From Anaeromonas sp052088025 (GTDB lineage Bacteria; Bacillota; Clostridia; Tissierellales; SIT17), in contig NZ_JBQCYD010000004.1 in assembly GCF_052088025.1 (NCBI RefSeq), positions 1-64,000 on the forward strand: DNA of 64,000 bases. Reading direction: 5' to 3'. Both the position numbers and the translations under genes were made by a program. Position 1 is the first letter of the stretch; each line of letters begins with the position of its first letter. Positions 45,713 to 54,530 of the stretch are shown piece by piece. A model generated the notes under the pieces. That model did not search any database. It was given only the letters and a program-made list of their open reading frames with translations, and was not told where the DNA came from.

Positions 45713-45750
45713 AAACATAGGTAAAATAATCAATTATTTTACCTATGTTT
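45713..45750 (-). terminator. Terminator between the 49-residue peptide gene and hsdM
   Basis: Arms AAACATAGGTAAAATAAT/ATTATTTTACCTATGTTT with a two-base centre and T5 at the minus-strand exit. It separates the peptide gene from the hsd operon. Confidence 0.75.
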
Positions 45751-45766
45751 TAGAAAAAATGTACTT

Positions 45767-45916
45767 CTAGTTTTTACATCCATTTTTGTTACAAGTGATT
45801 CTTTGATGAGAGTTTACCCAATGACTCGATTGATCTTTAGTATCAATACCACATCCAGTCTTTCCACCTTTATTTCCACTATGAATAACACCAGTTGGAA
45901 TATGCTTTACAGCCAT
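45767..45916 (-). CDS. 49-residue cysteine peptide of unknown function
   Basis: N-terminus MAVKHIPTGVIHSGNKGG, then C22, a HWVNSH segment, and two more cysteines at 42 and 47 (TCNKNGC). Three cysteines plus histidines would suit a small metal site. There is a strong AGGAGGG site seven bases before ATG and a terminator behind the stop, so it is very likely a real gene although short. No family recognised with certainty; short phage-type ribbon proteins have similar ends. It sits upstream of the type I operon on the same strand. Confidence 0.75.
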   Translation of the reverse strand: MAVKHIPTGVIHSGNKGGKTGCGIDTKDQSSHWVNSHQRITCNKNGCKN

Positions 45917-46010
45917 AATATCCCTCCTTTCATATTTTTTTAATAATACTAGTAATTATTACTATAAAAACATATGAAAAATAATATTTATTGAATCATA
46001 TAATTATTTC

Positions 46011-46394
46011 CTACTTAACTCCAACTTTTTCTTCTCTTTTGCTTTCCTTCTCACCATACATACCCTTATTCCTAAAATAATGAACCATCAACAATCCTCC
46101 AAATACAAGACTAAGCACTGACCATATTGCAAGGTCTGCATATGAACCTATATTTGTTATACCTATTAATCCGCCTAATACATAAAAAACTATAGCTGTT
46201 ATAAGTATGCCTTTTTTATCTTTTGAAATCATTGCAAGTATTCCACCTATGAGCATTGATATAGCTAAAAGAAAACCTGCACTGCCACTTATCTCACCTT
46301 GACCTTCCATAGCGTTTCCTAATCCAACTACACATGATTGAAGCATTATTATCATAAATAGTACTAATGATATGATACCTATAACTTTTTTCAC
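46011..46394 (-). CDS. Small integral membrane protein, unrecognised
   Basis: About 127 residues with four hydrophobic helices (near residues 3-24, 39-55, 64-83, 90-106) and a basic cytoplasmic C-terminus. The GTG (giving MKKVIGIISLVLF) lies nine bases after GGAG; the ATG three codons earlier abuts that site. A cysteine in IIMLQSCVVG is not a convincing lipobox. Function unknown; monocistronic as far as can be seen. Confidence 0.7.
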   Translation of the reverse strand: MKKVIGIISLVLFMIIMLQSCVVGLGNAMEGQGEISGSAGFLLAISMLIGGILAMISKDKKGILITAIVFYVLGGLIGITNIGSYADLAIWSVLSLVFGGLLMVHYFRNKGMYGEKESKREEKVGVK

Positions 46395-46470
46395 TATGAA
46401 CATCTCCTCATTTATTAGTTATATCTATTATTTCAAATGAGGAGTCCATTTGTAAGGACAGTAAAAATTG

Positions 46471-47022
46471 CTAATCAAATACTTTTTCTACATATTTTAT
46501 GTATTCGTGATATTCTTCATATTTATCTAGGATTTTAAAACTTTCTATAAGTGAGCTATAGTACCACTTGTGTTCCTCTTTATCTTTCATATTAAATCTC
46601 TTCCAAAAATTTTCTCCCATATCTTCTCTACAATAATCTCTATATAATGATTTAATATTTGCTAATTTATCTGCTAAAGCCACTATTAATATATCTTCGT
46701 CTTTTTCATTTTTCAAATAATTTATTGTATGACCTTTTCTTTCCTTCCAAGATTTTGTCTTATCTTCACTTTGTGCACTTACTAACTCAGCTATTCTCCC
46801 ATTAAACATTTCTTCTAATGTTTCAATGTTTACTTGTGAATCTTCAACTACATCATGTAAAAGTGCTGCACATATTATGTTTTCATCATACTTGATATGA
46901 CTAGCTATTGTAGCGACTTCCATTGGATGCATTATATAAGGTATTTCCTTACCCTTTCTCTTTTGATTTGAATGGGCTATGGTTGCAAACATTATAGCCT
47001 TGTCTATTAATGAATTAGTCAA
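46471..47022 (-). CDS. HD-domain protein resembling a small alarmone hydrolase (Mesh1-like)
   Basis: 183 residues, only the hydrolase half of a RelA/SpoT. Motifs: AHSNQKRKGKEIPYIMHP, ALLHDVVEDS and ALADKLANIKSL, the same His/Asp/Asn set used by Rel hydrolases and Mesh1. There is no synthetase, TGS or ACT domain. It could remove (p)ppGpp or another pyrophosphorylated nucleotide. TTG start six bases after GGAGGG. Confidence 0.82.
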   Translation of the reverse strand: MTNSLIDKAIMFATIAHSNQKRKGKEIPYIMHPMEVATIASHIKYDENIICAALLHDVVEDSQVNIETLEEMFNGRIAELVSAQSEDKTKSWKERKGHTINYLKNEKDEDILIVALADKLANIKSLYRDYCREDMGENFWKRFNMKDKEEHKWYYSSLIESFKILDKYEEYHEYIKYVEKVFD

Positions 47023-47154
47023 TATATTCCCTCCAATATAATAATATTTAAAATCCTATTATATTATATCATGAAAATATTTTGAAAATTCAATAGATAT
47101 ATAGAGGATTATTTAAAACTATAGCGAATAATATAAAATAGAGGAGGAATTTAT

Positions 47155-47925
47155 ATGAATGAAACCTTAGAAGTATTAAATAATAGAATGTCCCTTAGAA
47201 GGTACAAGGAAAAAGAAATTACTGATGAAGATTTAGAGAGGATTCTTCATTCTACTATGAGGGCTCCTAGTGCGGGTAATATGATGCTCTATTCTATACT
47301 GGTTATAAAGGATAAGGAAAAAATCAAAAAACTTAGTGAAACCTGTGATAATCAACCCTTCATAGCTAAGGCTCCATTAGTGCTGCTTTTTCTTGCTGAT
47401 ATGGAAAGATGGACTGATTATTTAAAGCACTGCGATATTGAAGAGTATTGTAAGGAAAATGATATGGACTATAAGGGTCCAAATAATGCAGATCTTTTCT
47501 TGTCTATATCAGATACTATGATTGCTGCTCAAAATGCTGTAATTGCTGCTGAATCACTTGGTATTGGTTCATGTTATGTTGGAGATATTATGGAGAATTA
47601 TGAAGTTCATAAGGAAATGTTTGATTTACCTGATAAGGTTTTTCCTATAGGGATGTTGACACTTGGTTATTATCCTGATGATATGAAAAGAAGAAAGACT
47701 TCTAGATTTGATGAGAAATATATTGTGTTTAATGAAAAGTATAAAAAGTTATCAAAAGAAGATTTTGATCATATGTTTAAACATTTGAATGATAAAATCA
47801 ATCCTAATAATAAGGCCCATGCAAAAAATTATGGTCAATTAATTTATTCAAGAAAATTTGGTGCTCCTTTTTTTAAAGAAATGGAGAGGTCTGTAAATGT
47901 GATACTGGATCATTGGAATAGATGA
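47155..47925 (+). CDS. NfsA/FRP-like nitroreductase
   Basis: 256 residues. FMN-binding motifs NRMSLRRYKEKEI and MRAPSAGNMMLYSILVI; the SLGIGSCYVGDIMEN region and a C-terminal NfsA-type extension follow. Flavin-dependent NAD(P)H oxidoreductase of unknown natural substrate. Ribosome site GAGGAGGAA. Single plus-strand gene ending in a terminator shared with the next gene. Confidence 0.88.
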   Translation: MNETLEVLNNRMSLRRYKEKEITDEDLERILHSTMRAPSAGNMMLYSILVIKDKEKIKKLSETCDNQPFIAKAPLVLLFLADMERWTDYLKHCDIEEYCKENDMDYKGPNNADLFLSISDTMIAAQNAVIAAESLGIGSCYVGDIMENYEVHKEMFDLPDKVFPIGMLTLGYYPDDMKRRKTSRFDEKYIVFNEKYKKLSKEDFDHMFKHLNDKINPNNKAHAKNYGQLIYSRKFGAPFFKEMERSVNVILDHWNR

Positions 47926-47933
47926 TAAGATTT

Positions 47934-47969
47934 AAAAACCCAACTCCTAATTTTTAGGGTTGGGTTTTT
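47934..47969. terminator. Bidirectional terminator
   Basis: Arms AAAAACCCAAC/GTTGGGTTTTT with an inner CCTAA/TTAGG pair; serves the converging nitroreductase and oxidoreductase genes. Confidence 0.88.
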
Positions 47970-47982
47970 ATCCTAACTGTAC

Positions 47983-49431
47983 TTATTTCTCAATTTTTCT
48001 AATCTTAGTTATATCTACTCTTTTAGGAACTGAATCTAAATTTTCATCTCTTATTTTTACTTGATCAATTGGTATATCTTTTTCTTCTGATATCATTTTT
48101 TTTACTCTTGGTCTACAAAATCTACCTTGACAATTTCCCATACCTGCTCTTGTTCTTCGTTTTATAGCATCTATCGACTTAATGGGAATATTTCTATTCA
48201 TTGCATCAATTATTTCATATTCTGTTACCTTTTCACATCTACATATTATATTTTTCTTTGGGTCTTTATGATCAATTTCTCCTTCAAAGCCCTCTTTATT
48301 TTTTATTATAGATTTCCTATAAGGATTAAAGTCTTTATCTTTTTTTAATTTTAAACCTATTTCTTTCAATATATCTACAACCATTAATCCTATAGCTGGG
48401 GAGGATGTTAGTCCCGGTGAATCAATTCCTGCAACATTTATAAATCTCTTTATATTACTTTCTTCTATTATAAAATCTCCTGTATTACTTCTTGCCCTTA
48501 TTCCTGAGAATGTAGTTAAAGCTCTTTTTATATTAAAGTCAGGTATGGATTTTCTGGCGCTGACAACTATTTCATTTAAAGACTCCAAGGTAGTATCTAC
48601 ATTCCACCTGTCTCTTATATCTTCTGCATCTGGTCCTATCATAAAATTACCATGGAAGGTAGTTGTGACTAATACTCCCTTTCCTTTATTAGTTGGAGTC
48701 TGGAATATAACAGTATTTACTAGATTTCCTTGATCTTTTCCTAGTAATATATATTGTCCCTTACGAGGTAATATTTTAAAGCTATTGTCTCCTACCATAT
48801 TAGCTATATTATCACTATAAATACCTGCTGCATTTATAATATATTTTGTATGGATTTCTTTATCCTTAGTTTTCAATATGAAGTAATCTTCTTTTTTTAT
48901 GATATTTGTTATTTCTGTGTTTAATTTAAGATTTACTCCATTTTCAATAGCATTTTCTACTAGGGCTATTGTCATTTCATAAGGAGATGTAACTCCTACA
49001 CTTTTACAATAAAATCCGCTCTTTACTTTTTCACTGATATTGGGTTCTATTTTTTTTATTTCATCGAAGGATATTATACTAATGTCATCTTCATCATGAC
49101 CTACTTTAATTGCATTTTCATAAATTCTTTCTAAGTTTTTTTCATCTTCTTCATCAAATGCTACTACTAATCCTCCTGTTTTTCTATATCCAAAATTAAG
49201 TTCTTTGTCTAATTCTTCAAACATTCTATTGCCTTTTATACATAGTTCTCCTTTTAATGTGCCATGCTCACTTACATAGCCTCCATGAACTATACCACTA
49301 TTTCCTTTTGAAGCTCCTAAAGAAACATCGCCTTCTTTTTCTATTAAGGAAATATTCAAATCATATTTTGATAATTCTCTTGCAATAGATCCACCTATTA
49401 CTCCAGCACCTATTATGCTAATATCATACAT
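47983..49431 (-). CDS. FAD-dependent oxidoreductase with C-terminal [2Fe-2S] BFD domain, GlpA-like
   Basis: 482 residues. N-terminal FAD-binding ISIIGAGVIGGSIAREL, DAO-type body, and a C-terminal BFD-like [2Fe-2S] domain with CRCEKVTEYEI and NCQGRFC (four cysteines). This layout matches anaerobic glycerol-3-phosphate dehydrogenase GlpA-type proteins of clostridia, but the usual GlpB/GlpC partners are not adjacent, so the substrate is not certain. The ATG behind GAAGGTGA is used. Confidence 0.85.
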   Translation of the reverse strand: MYDISIIGAGVIGGSIARELSKYDLNISLIEKEGDVSLGASKGNSGIVHGGYVSEHGTLKGELCIKGNRMFEELDKELNFGYRKTGGLVVAFDEEDEKNLERIYENAIKVGHDEDDISIISFDEIKKIEPNISEKVKSGFYCKSVGVTSPYEMTIALVENAIENGVNLKLNTEITNIIKKEDYFILKTKDKEIHTKYIINAAGIYSDNIANMVGDNSFKILPRKGQYILLGKDQGNLVNTVIFQTPTNKGKGVLVTTTFHGNFMIGPDAEDIRDRWNVDTTLESLNEIVVSARKSIPDFNIKRALTTFSGIRARSNTGDFIIEESNIKRFINVAGIDSPGLTSSPAIGLMVVDILKEIGLKLKKDKDFNPYRKSIIKNKEGFEGEIDHKDPKKNIICRCEKVTEYEIIDAMNRNIPIKSIDAIKRRTRAGMGNCQGRFCRPRVKKMISEEKDIPIDQVKIRDENLDSVPKRVDITKIRKIEK

Positions 49432-49456
49432 AAAATTCACCTTCTATCTATTAATC

Positions 49457-49948
49457 CTACATATTATATAGGTCTTTAAATATCTTTTTACCTGCTGAGC
49501 TTTTAAATATATTGGTATAAATATTCTTTTTTTCTTCCTTAGATAAGTCATTCTCATAAACATTTACTAGAAAGTCAGCTTCTACTAATATCTGATGGTC
49601 TATTTTTTCGATATTGTCATAAGTATGATGATTTGCTATTAAAAAATCTACCCTATCTATTAGTTCAGCTCTATATCTCATTCCTTCAAGTATCTTCCTT
49701 GCTTCAGGTGGTCCTTCTATCTCTTGATAGTTTCCAGCAGAACTCTTATATTTTTCCAAGCTATTTTTAATTCCTATATCATGCATTAGTGCTGCTATTT
49801 CAATGATTTCTTTTGTATCTTCATCTACATTTTCTATTTCAGAAATGGTTTTTGCAAATCCATATACTTTTAGAAAATGGTTTACTTGCTGTAGATCTTG
49901 ACTATAGTAGTCAATCATTTTATTTATTACTTGTCCTATTTTAGCCAT
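49457..49948 (-). CDS. HD-domain phosphohydrolase
   Basis: 163 residues. The metal-binding pattern is LMHDIGIKNSLEKY, an upstream His in QQVNHFLKVY, FLIANHHTYDNI and the Asp of EADFLVN. Substrate unknown. The ATG chosen lies six bases after GGAGGAG; the longer frame begins upstream of that site. Directly upstream of the GlpA-like gene, likely one transcript. Confidence 0.85.
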   Translation of the reverse strand: MAKIGQVINKMIDYYSQDLQQVNHFLKVYGFAKTISEIENVDEDTKEIIEIAALMHDIGIKNSLEKYKSSAGNYQEIEGPPEARKILEGMRYRAELIDRVDFLIANHHTYDNIEKIDHQILVEADFLVNVYENDLSKEEKKNIYTNIFKSSAGKKIFKDLYNM

Positions 49949-50033
49949 TAATTCTCCTCCAATAATCAATTATATTAATATAATTATATCATACGAGTCT
50001 CTCATATTTCTTTTAATTTATTACATAAAAAAA

Positions 50034-50070
50034 CTCCAAATTTCTTTTTGATATTTATAGAAATTTGGAG
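50034..50070 (-). terminator. Terminator after the BCCT transporter gene
   Basis: Arms CTCCAAATTTCT/AGAAATTTGGAG, then seven T on the minus strand. It is built from the same sequence as the hairpin in front of the replication-like gene at 36.4 kb. Confidence 0.9.
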
Positions 50071-50084
50071 ATAAAGTTACTATT
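50056..50084. repeat. Direct repeat copy B (29 bases)
   Basis: 28 of 29 bases match 36420-36448 in the same orientation. Here it spans the BCCT stop codon and half of its terminator. Confidence 0.85.
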
Positions 50085-51891
50085 CTTTTTTTTCTTCTTC
50101 TTTATTTTTATTAACCAATGCTTTATCATGAACTTCTGTATTAATAGCTTCGTTGATAACATGACCCCTTCTTACTTCTTTAACTCTCTTATAGACTATT
50201 TTTTCTACTTCGTATTCCTGTTTTAGTCCTTCATTTAAGGAATAAATCATCATCAAGAGAATAATTGCAAAGGGCAAGCCTGTAATGACTGAGGCTGTTT
50301 GTAGGGCTGTTAACCCACCACCAATAAGTAAGGTAGCAGCAACTACTCCTTCCATTACTGCCCAAAATACTCTTTGAGGTATAGGTGAATCTAGTTTTCC
50401 TCCTGATGTTAAATGATCTACTACAAGTGAACCTGAATCAGAAGATGTAACAAAGAAAACTGTCACAAGGATGATACCTACTACTGATAAAATACTACTA
50501 AGTGGTAGTGAATCCACCATAGCAAAAAGTGCAAGTGAAGTATCTGCGCCTATTATTGATGTAATGTCTGAAAGTCCATTAATTTCTTGAAATATTGCCG
50601 TTCCTCCAAATACTGACATCCAAAATAAGGATAATAATGATGGAAATAGCATAACTCCTAGAATAAATTCTTTTACAGTTCTTCCCTTTGATATTCTTGC
50701 TATAAACATGCCAACAAAAGGAGACCAAGAAATCCACCAAGCCCAGTAGAATATTGTCCATCCTCCCTGCCAATTACTATCAGCGAAGGTCTCTGTCCAT
50801 GAACTCATTTCCATAAAGTTAGACATAAAATAACCCATATTTTGTGTAAAGCCACTCAGTATGTATACAGTTGGTCCAACCAATAAAATAAAGATCAAAA
50901 ATATTCCAGCAAGAACCATATTGATCTCACTAAGTCGCTTAACTCCTCCATCAAGTCCTAATACTACTGAGATTGTAGCTAAGGCTGTAATTCCTATAAT
51001 TAATCCAACTTGAATTGGTACACTAATTGAAACACCAAACAAGTGGTTTAGACCTGCATTTATTTGTGATACTCCAAGACCTAGTGATGTTGCTAATCCT
51101 GTTAAGGTTGCTAGTACAGATAATATATCAATTAGGTTACCCCAAAATCCATAAATTTTGTTTCCAATGATTGGATAAAAAACTGAACGTATGGTAAGAG
51201 GTAGCCCTCTATTATATGCAAAAAATGCTAGTGCTAATCCTACTAGTGAATAAATAGCCCAAGGATGTATTCCCCAATGGAAAAATGTGGTAGCCATCGC
51301 TGCTTGTACGGCTTGTGGACTATTAGCTGGTAGGTCTCCAAAAAGTGGTGATGGACTGTTTAAATGTGATATTGGTTCTGCAACACTCCAAAATAATAAG
51401 CCAATTCCCATTCCTGCACTTAGAAGCATTGCATACCAGCCAAACTTAGTGAATTCTGGTTTAGCTTCTGCCCCACCAATTTTTAAATTCCCATATTTTC
51501 CAAATGCAAAAACAATTGCTGCAATTACAAAAATATTTGCTGATAAAATTAAAAACCATCCTGCATTATTAGTAATTCCATTTAAAGTAGCATTAAAAAC
51601 ATCTTCAGCCCTACTTGGAAACATAAGTGTTAATGAAATAAAAATAGCTAAAAATATTACAGAGAAAACAGTTACTTGGGGATGTATATCAAAACCATAT
51701 CCTTCCCAATTATTTTCTCCTGGTTCCTGTTTTTTTGATTCATCAAATAAAGATACTGTTGGACGAATCTGTAAACCTTTAAATGGTTTACGATTTTTTA
51801 TAGCTTTTCGCCTTGCTTCTTTTTCTGCTTTTTTTAACTTCTTTGCTAAATTTTTTTGTGCTTCTATTTCTTCTTTTTTTTCATTCTTCAT
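50080..51891 (-). CDS. BCCT-family betaine/carnitine/choline transporter
   Basis: 603 residues, 12 predicted helices after a ~75-residue charged, lysine-rich cytoplasmic N-terminus. BCCT signatures: GLLFWSVAEPISHL, FFHWGIHPWAIYSLVGLALAFF and a Trp-rich WTIFYWAWWISWSPFVGMFIARIS. It probably imports glycine betaine or carnitine using Na+, for osmoprotection or as a fermentable substrate. The ATG six bases after GAGG is used. Confidence 0.93.
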   Translation of the reverse strand: MKNEKKEEIEAQKNLAKKLKKAEKEARRKAIKNRKPFKGLQIRPTVSLFDESKKQEPGENNWEGYGFDIHPQVTVFSVIFLAIFISLTLMFPSRAEDVFNATLNGITNNAGWFLILSANIFVIAAIVFAFGKYGNLKIGGAEAKPEFTKFGWYAMLLSAGMGIGLLFWSVAEPISHLNSPSPLFGDLPANSPQAVQAAMATTFFHWGIHPWAIYSLVGLALAFFAYNRGLPLTIRSVFYPIIGNKIYGFWGNLIDILSVLATLTGLATSLGLGVSQINAGLNHLFGVSISVPIQVGLIIGITALATISVVLGLDGGVKRLSEINMVLAGIFLIFILLVGPTVYILSGFTQNMGYFMSNFMEMSSWTETFADSNWQGGWTIFYWAWWISWSPFVGMFIARISKGRTVKEFILGVMLFPSLLSLFWMSVFGGTAIFQEINGLSDITSIIGADTSLALFAMVDSLPLSSILSVVGIILVTVFFVTSSDSGSLVVDHLTSGGKLDSPIPQRVFWAVMEGVVAATLLIGGGLTALQTASVITGLPFAIILLMMIYSLNEGLKQEYEVEKIVYKRVKEVRRGHVINEAINTEVHDKALVNKNKEEEKKE

Positions 51892-51997
51892 AGAATTCCT
51901 CACTTTCTTTAGTAATTTTGGTTTTGCATATCATTATACATTATTCTAATTATATATCCAAGGGAATTTTGTATGTTTCTCTGATTTTTATACGAAT

Positions 51998-52045
51998 TAT
52001 ATAATATTTTGGCAATAATATATATTATTGCCAAAATATTATATA
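51998..52045. repeat. 48-base perfect palindrome
   Basis: Exact inverted repeat with no loop gap, centred at 52021/52022, built around TTTTGGCAATAATA. It lies between the Asp-box gene and the BCCT gene promoter region. It could be a terminator for the Asp-box gene (about 65 bases after its stop), although a T run is missing on that strand, or an operator. Confidence 0.8.
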
Positions 52046-52110
52046 TTTTATCATTAAAACAATTTTAATTGAGTACCTCTTATATAATTTACCATATTCT
52101 TATATTCGGC

Positions 52111-53424
52111 TTATCCTAATTCTTCAGAATGTGGTTCTACTAATCCTATATACTCCCACGTTTTTCCCTTATCTTCTGATTTTAATTTTGCTTTTATTCT
52201 TCCTCCTAGATAATCCCCTTGAGAGCCTTGATTTACTAAAAGAAATAGCTCTCCATTTTCTTCATATGGGATTTCTGGTTGGATAAAAGGCTCAAAGCTT
52301 GCATCCATCCACTGTTTTTCTATAGTTGGTAATATTATAGGTTCAAATGTGCTTCCTCCATCTTCGGTCCTATAAAAGTTGGTTTCTGCTCCTTCTATTC
52401 CTGGATAAGATATGAATCCTATATTTTCATCTATAAAGCCTGCTGATTGTATTAGCCAAGTACTAGGTCCAAACCCTATTTCTTTAAAGCTATGACCTCC
52501 ATCAGTGCTCTTATATATGACTTGTACTTCTTGAGACATTGTTCTTCCAGCACTTGCTACTACATATCCTATATCATCTGTTGGAAAGCTTAAAAACTTC
52601 ACTCTATTGCTATCTATTTTTTCATCTATTATAGTAGTTTCAAAAGTTTTTCCCATATCTTCTGAATAAGTAATCATGAGGGGATTTTCCCTATTGCCAC
52701 CATATACAAAGGCTGTTTTTTCAGGACTTACTATATAGCTACCTTCTTGTAATTGGTTATAGTAATCATTACCATCTCCAGTTTCTACTAATGTTTCTAG
52801 TGAAATTGGAAGCTCTATCCAATTAGTTCCTCCATCATAACTTACATAGCAAGTTTGATCTTCTATTTTATAGGTATATTGCTTCTTTCCATAGGGAATT
52901 TCAGTTACGTGTTCATTTTCATATTCGTCTCTTTCTTTTTCTCCACTTGCTTGATATTTTTCTAAATCATATCCTGCAGGTCTTTGAATCTTTTTTACTG
53001 TAAAAATAGTTTCTTCATCTAACTCTTCTTCTTCAAACCATAAAACCCATTGAATAGAAATTTTATTATTCTTTATAATGCCATTTAAATTATAATCTAT
53101 CTCTTCATCTATTTGTTCAGGTTCGATTAAAAAGTTTATTTGAATTATATTTTCTTCTTTAACTTCAATACTATCAATAGCATAGCTATTTATCTTTTTA
53201 TTTCTAGCTACAAATTTTCTTTGGTATTGACTTATATATTTATCTAGCCATTCTTCCCCTACTTTTCTTATATTACTTGTATCAGACTCAACTGAAAATC
53301 CTTCTGGAGCTTTAAATACTAATTTACTTTGTTGATATTTATAATATCCAAAATAGGAAAGAATTAGAATTAAAATTACTGCTGATATTATTAAAATTTT
53401 GGATTTTGTATCTTTAAGTTTCAT
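52111..53424 (-). CDS. Membrane-anchored Asp-box (BNR) repeat protein
   Basis: 437 residues. One N-terminal membrane helix (about 8-28) with a basic cytoplasmic start, a ~150-residue N-terminal domain, then a beta-propeller-like part with five Asp-box motifs: SYDGGTNW, SEDMGKTF, STDGGHSF, TEDGGSTF and SEDKGKTW. Asp boxes occur in sialidases and other beta-propellers; no sialidase active-site set was seen, so this is probably an extracellular binding or sensing propeller. Stands alone on the strand. Confidence 0.82.
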   Translation of the reverse strand: MKLKDTKSKILIISAVILILILSYFGYYKYQQSKLVFKAPEGFSVESDTSNIRKVGEEWLDKYISQYQRKFVARNKKINSYAIDSIEVKEENIIQINFLIEPEQIDEEIDYNLNGIIKNNKISIQWVLWFEEEELDEETIFTVKKIQRPAGYDLEKYQASGEKERDEYENEHVTEIPYGKKQYTYKIEDQTCYVSYDGGTNWIELPISLETLVETGDGNDYYNQLQEGSYIVSPEKTAFVYGGNRENPLMITYSEDMGKTFETTIIDEKIDSNRVKFLSFPTDDIGYVVASAGRTMSQEVQVIYKSTDGGHSFKEIGFGPSTWLIQSAGFIDENIGFISYPGIEGAETNFYRTEDGGSTFEPIILPTIEKQWMDASFEPFIQPEIPYEENGELFLLVNQGSQGDYLGGRIKAKLKSEDKGKTWEYIGLVEPHSEELG

Positions 53425-53504
53425 AATTTGTTCTCCTAACTATATATAATTTTACATAATATAATTATATCATAGCAATACTTAATATCTAAATTTAAAA
53501 ATAT

Positions 53505-53544
53505 ATAAAAAACCCCTAGAATATTTTACTTTATTCTAAGGGTT
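53505..53544 (-). terminator. Terminator after the DUF2871 gene
   Basis: Thirteen-base arms with one mismatch (AACCCTTAGAATA/TATTCTAGGGGTT on the minus strand) followed by six T. Confidence 0.85.
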
Positions 53545-53553
53545 AAAATGCAA

Positions 53554-53991
53554 TTATATTTTTTGTGTTTGATACTTAAAATCTTTAGATGCTTTATTTA
53601 AAATTAAAAGCATTGTTATAAGTCCAATTGTTAGAGAAATATGTCCAAGTCCAGCTATTCCACTAAAAGCTTTATTCAAGCTGCTACTAACATTTGATTC
53701 TAATACTTGTGTAATACCTCTTACTAAAAACATTACTATAGTTGTCATAAGCCCTACATTATAAAAGATATTAAAAATCTTAAATCCTTTAAAAGTACTC
53801 ATTTGAAACTTATCTTCAAATAAAGCAAGGATTAGAAAAAACATCATACCTAAAATCAAAGTGTGGACATGTATGAATGCTAAAGGTGTGCCTCCTTCTA
53901 CTCCATTAAATTTAGTGAATTCTCTATAGAAAACACCTGATGCAAGACCAATTATAGCGTAATAAATTGCAATTTTTATATAACGATTCAT
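53554..53991 (-). CDS. DUF2871 membrane protein
   Basis: 145 residues, four helices, with FYREFTKFNGVEGGTPLAFIHVHTLILGMMFFLILALFED-like histidine-rich sequence near the first and second helices (HVH motif) that typifies DUF2871. Function unknown; the family often pairs with HsmA-type proteins. The ATG nine bases after AGGAGG is used. It lies 30 bases downstream of the HsmA-like gene in a TetR-controlled operon. Confidence 0.85.
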   Translation of the reverse strand: MNRYIKIAIYYAIIGLASGVFYREFTKFNGVEGGTPLAFIHVHTLILGMMFFLILALFEDKFQMSTFKGFKIFNIFYNVGLMTTIVMFLVRGITQVLESNVSSSLNKAFSGIAGLGHISLTIGLITMLLILNKASKDFKYQTQKI

Positions 53992-54021
53992 CAATTTATA
54001 CCTCCTATTTAATATATAAAA

Positions 54022-54408
54022 TTATATTATATTCATTCCCACCAACATCCCTAATATAAAAGAAATTAACCAAATAAGCCAAACTACTATACTGAACTTG
54101 TGGAAATTTTTCTTTGCCTTTTCATCACCTTTTACATATACTAAAACAGCCCATATTAGATGTATTAACATTAGAGTAACAGCAAGTCCTCCTGTGACCT
54201 GATGAATTCCTAGCTTACTTCCACCTCCATCTTGTGCTATCTGTCTCATCAAAATAGTTCCGGTAGTATCTAGTATCAATCCTATTAAAAAGCTAATTAA
54301 ATGTTTTACTTTTATAGTGCCTGATAACTTCTCACCCCATACACCAAATGTATAAAATATTAGGGCTAAAACCATTGCTATACTTGCTATTATTAAAGTA
54401 CTATCCAT
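54022..54408 (-). CDS. HsmA family (TIGR03987) membrane protein
   Basis: 128 residues, four helices. The FYTFGVWGEKLSGTIKVKHLISFLIG segment, the HQVTGGLAVTLMLIHLIWA helix and the KKNFHKFSIVVWLIWLISF end match the TIGR03987/HsmA family. Its biochemical role is unknown. The second ATG (behind GGAG with proper spacing) is preferred. First gene of the operon with DUF2871, with a TetR operator in its promoter. Confidence 0.85.
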   Translation of the reverse strand: MDSTLIIASIAMVLALIFYTFGVWGEKLSGTIKVKHLISFLIGLILDTTGTILMRQIAQDGGGSKLGIHQVTGGLAVTLMLIHLIWAVLVYVKGDEKAKKNFHKFSIVVWLIWLISFILGMLVGMNII

Positions 54409-54495
54409 ATTCATTCTCCTAACATACTATGTTTAGAAGTAATTTTTACTAAGGCTTCTAAGCACAGTTCTTATTTTTTACTTAGCATTTAACAC

Positions 54496-54524
54496 ATTAA
54501 TGAACATTGTTCATCGTTGTTCAA
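54496..54524 (-). promoter_or_regulatory. Predicted promoter of the HsmA-DUF2871 operon
   Basis: -35 TTGAAC (54519-54524) and -10 ATTAAT (54496-54501) with a 17-base spacer. The TetR-type operator lies inside the spacer, so a bound repressor would block polymerase. Confidence 0.55.
54501..54513. promoter_or_regulatory. Operator copy 1, TGAACATTGTTCA
   Basis: Perfect six-base inverted repeat around a central T. An extra half-site TGTTCA follows at 54518-54523. The same 13 bases occur at the tetR promoter. Confidence 0.8.
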
Positions 54525-54530
54525 ATTAAA

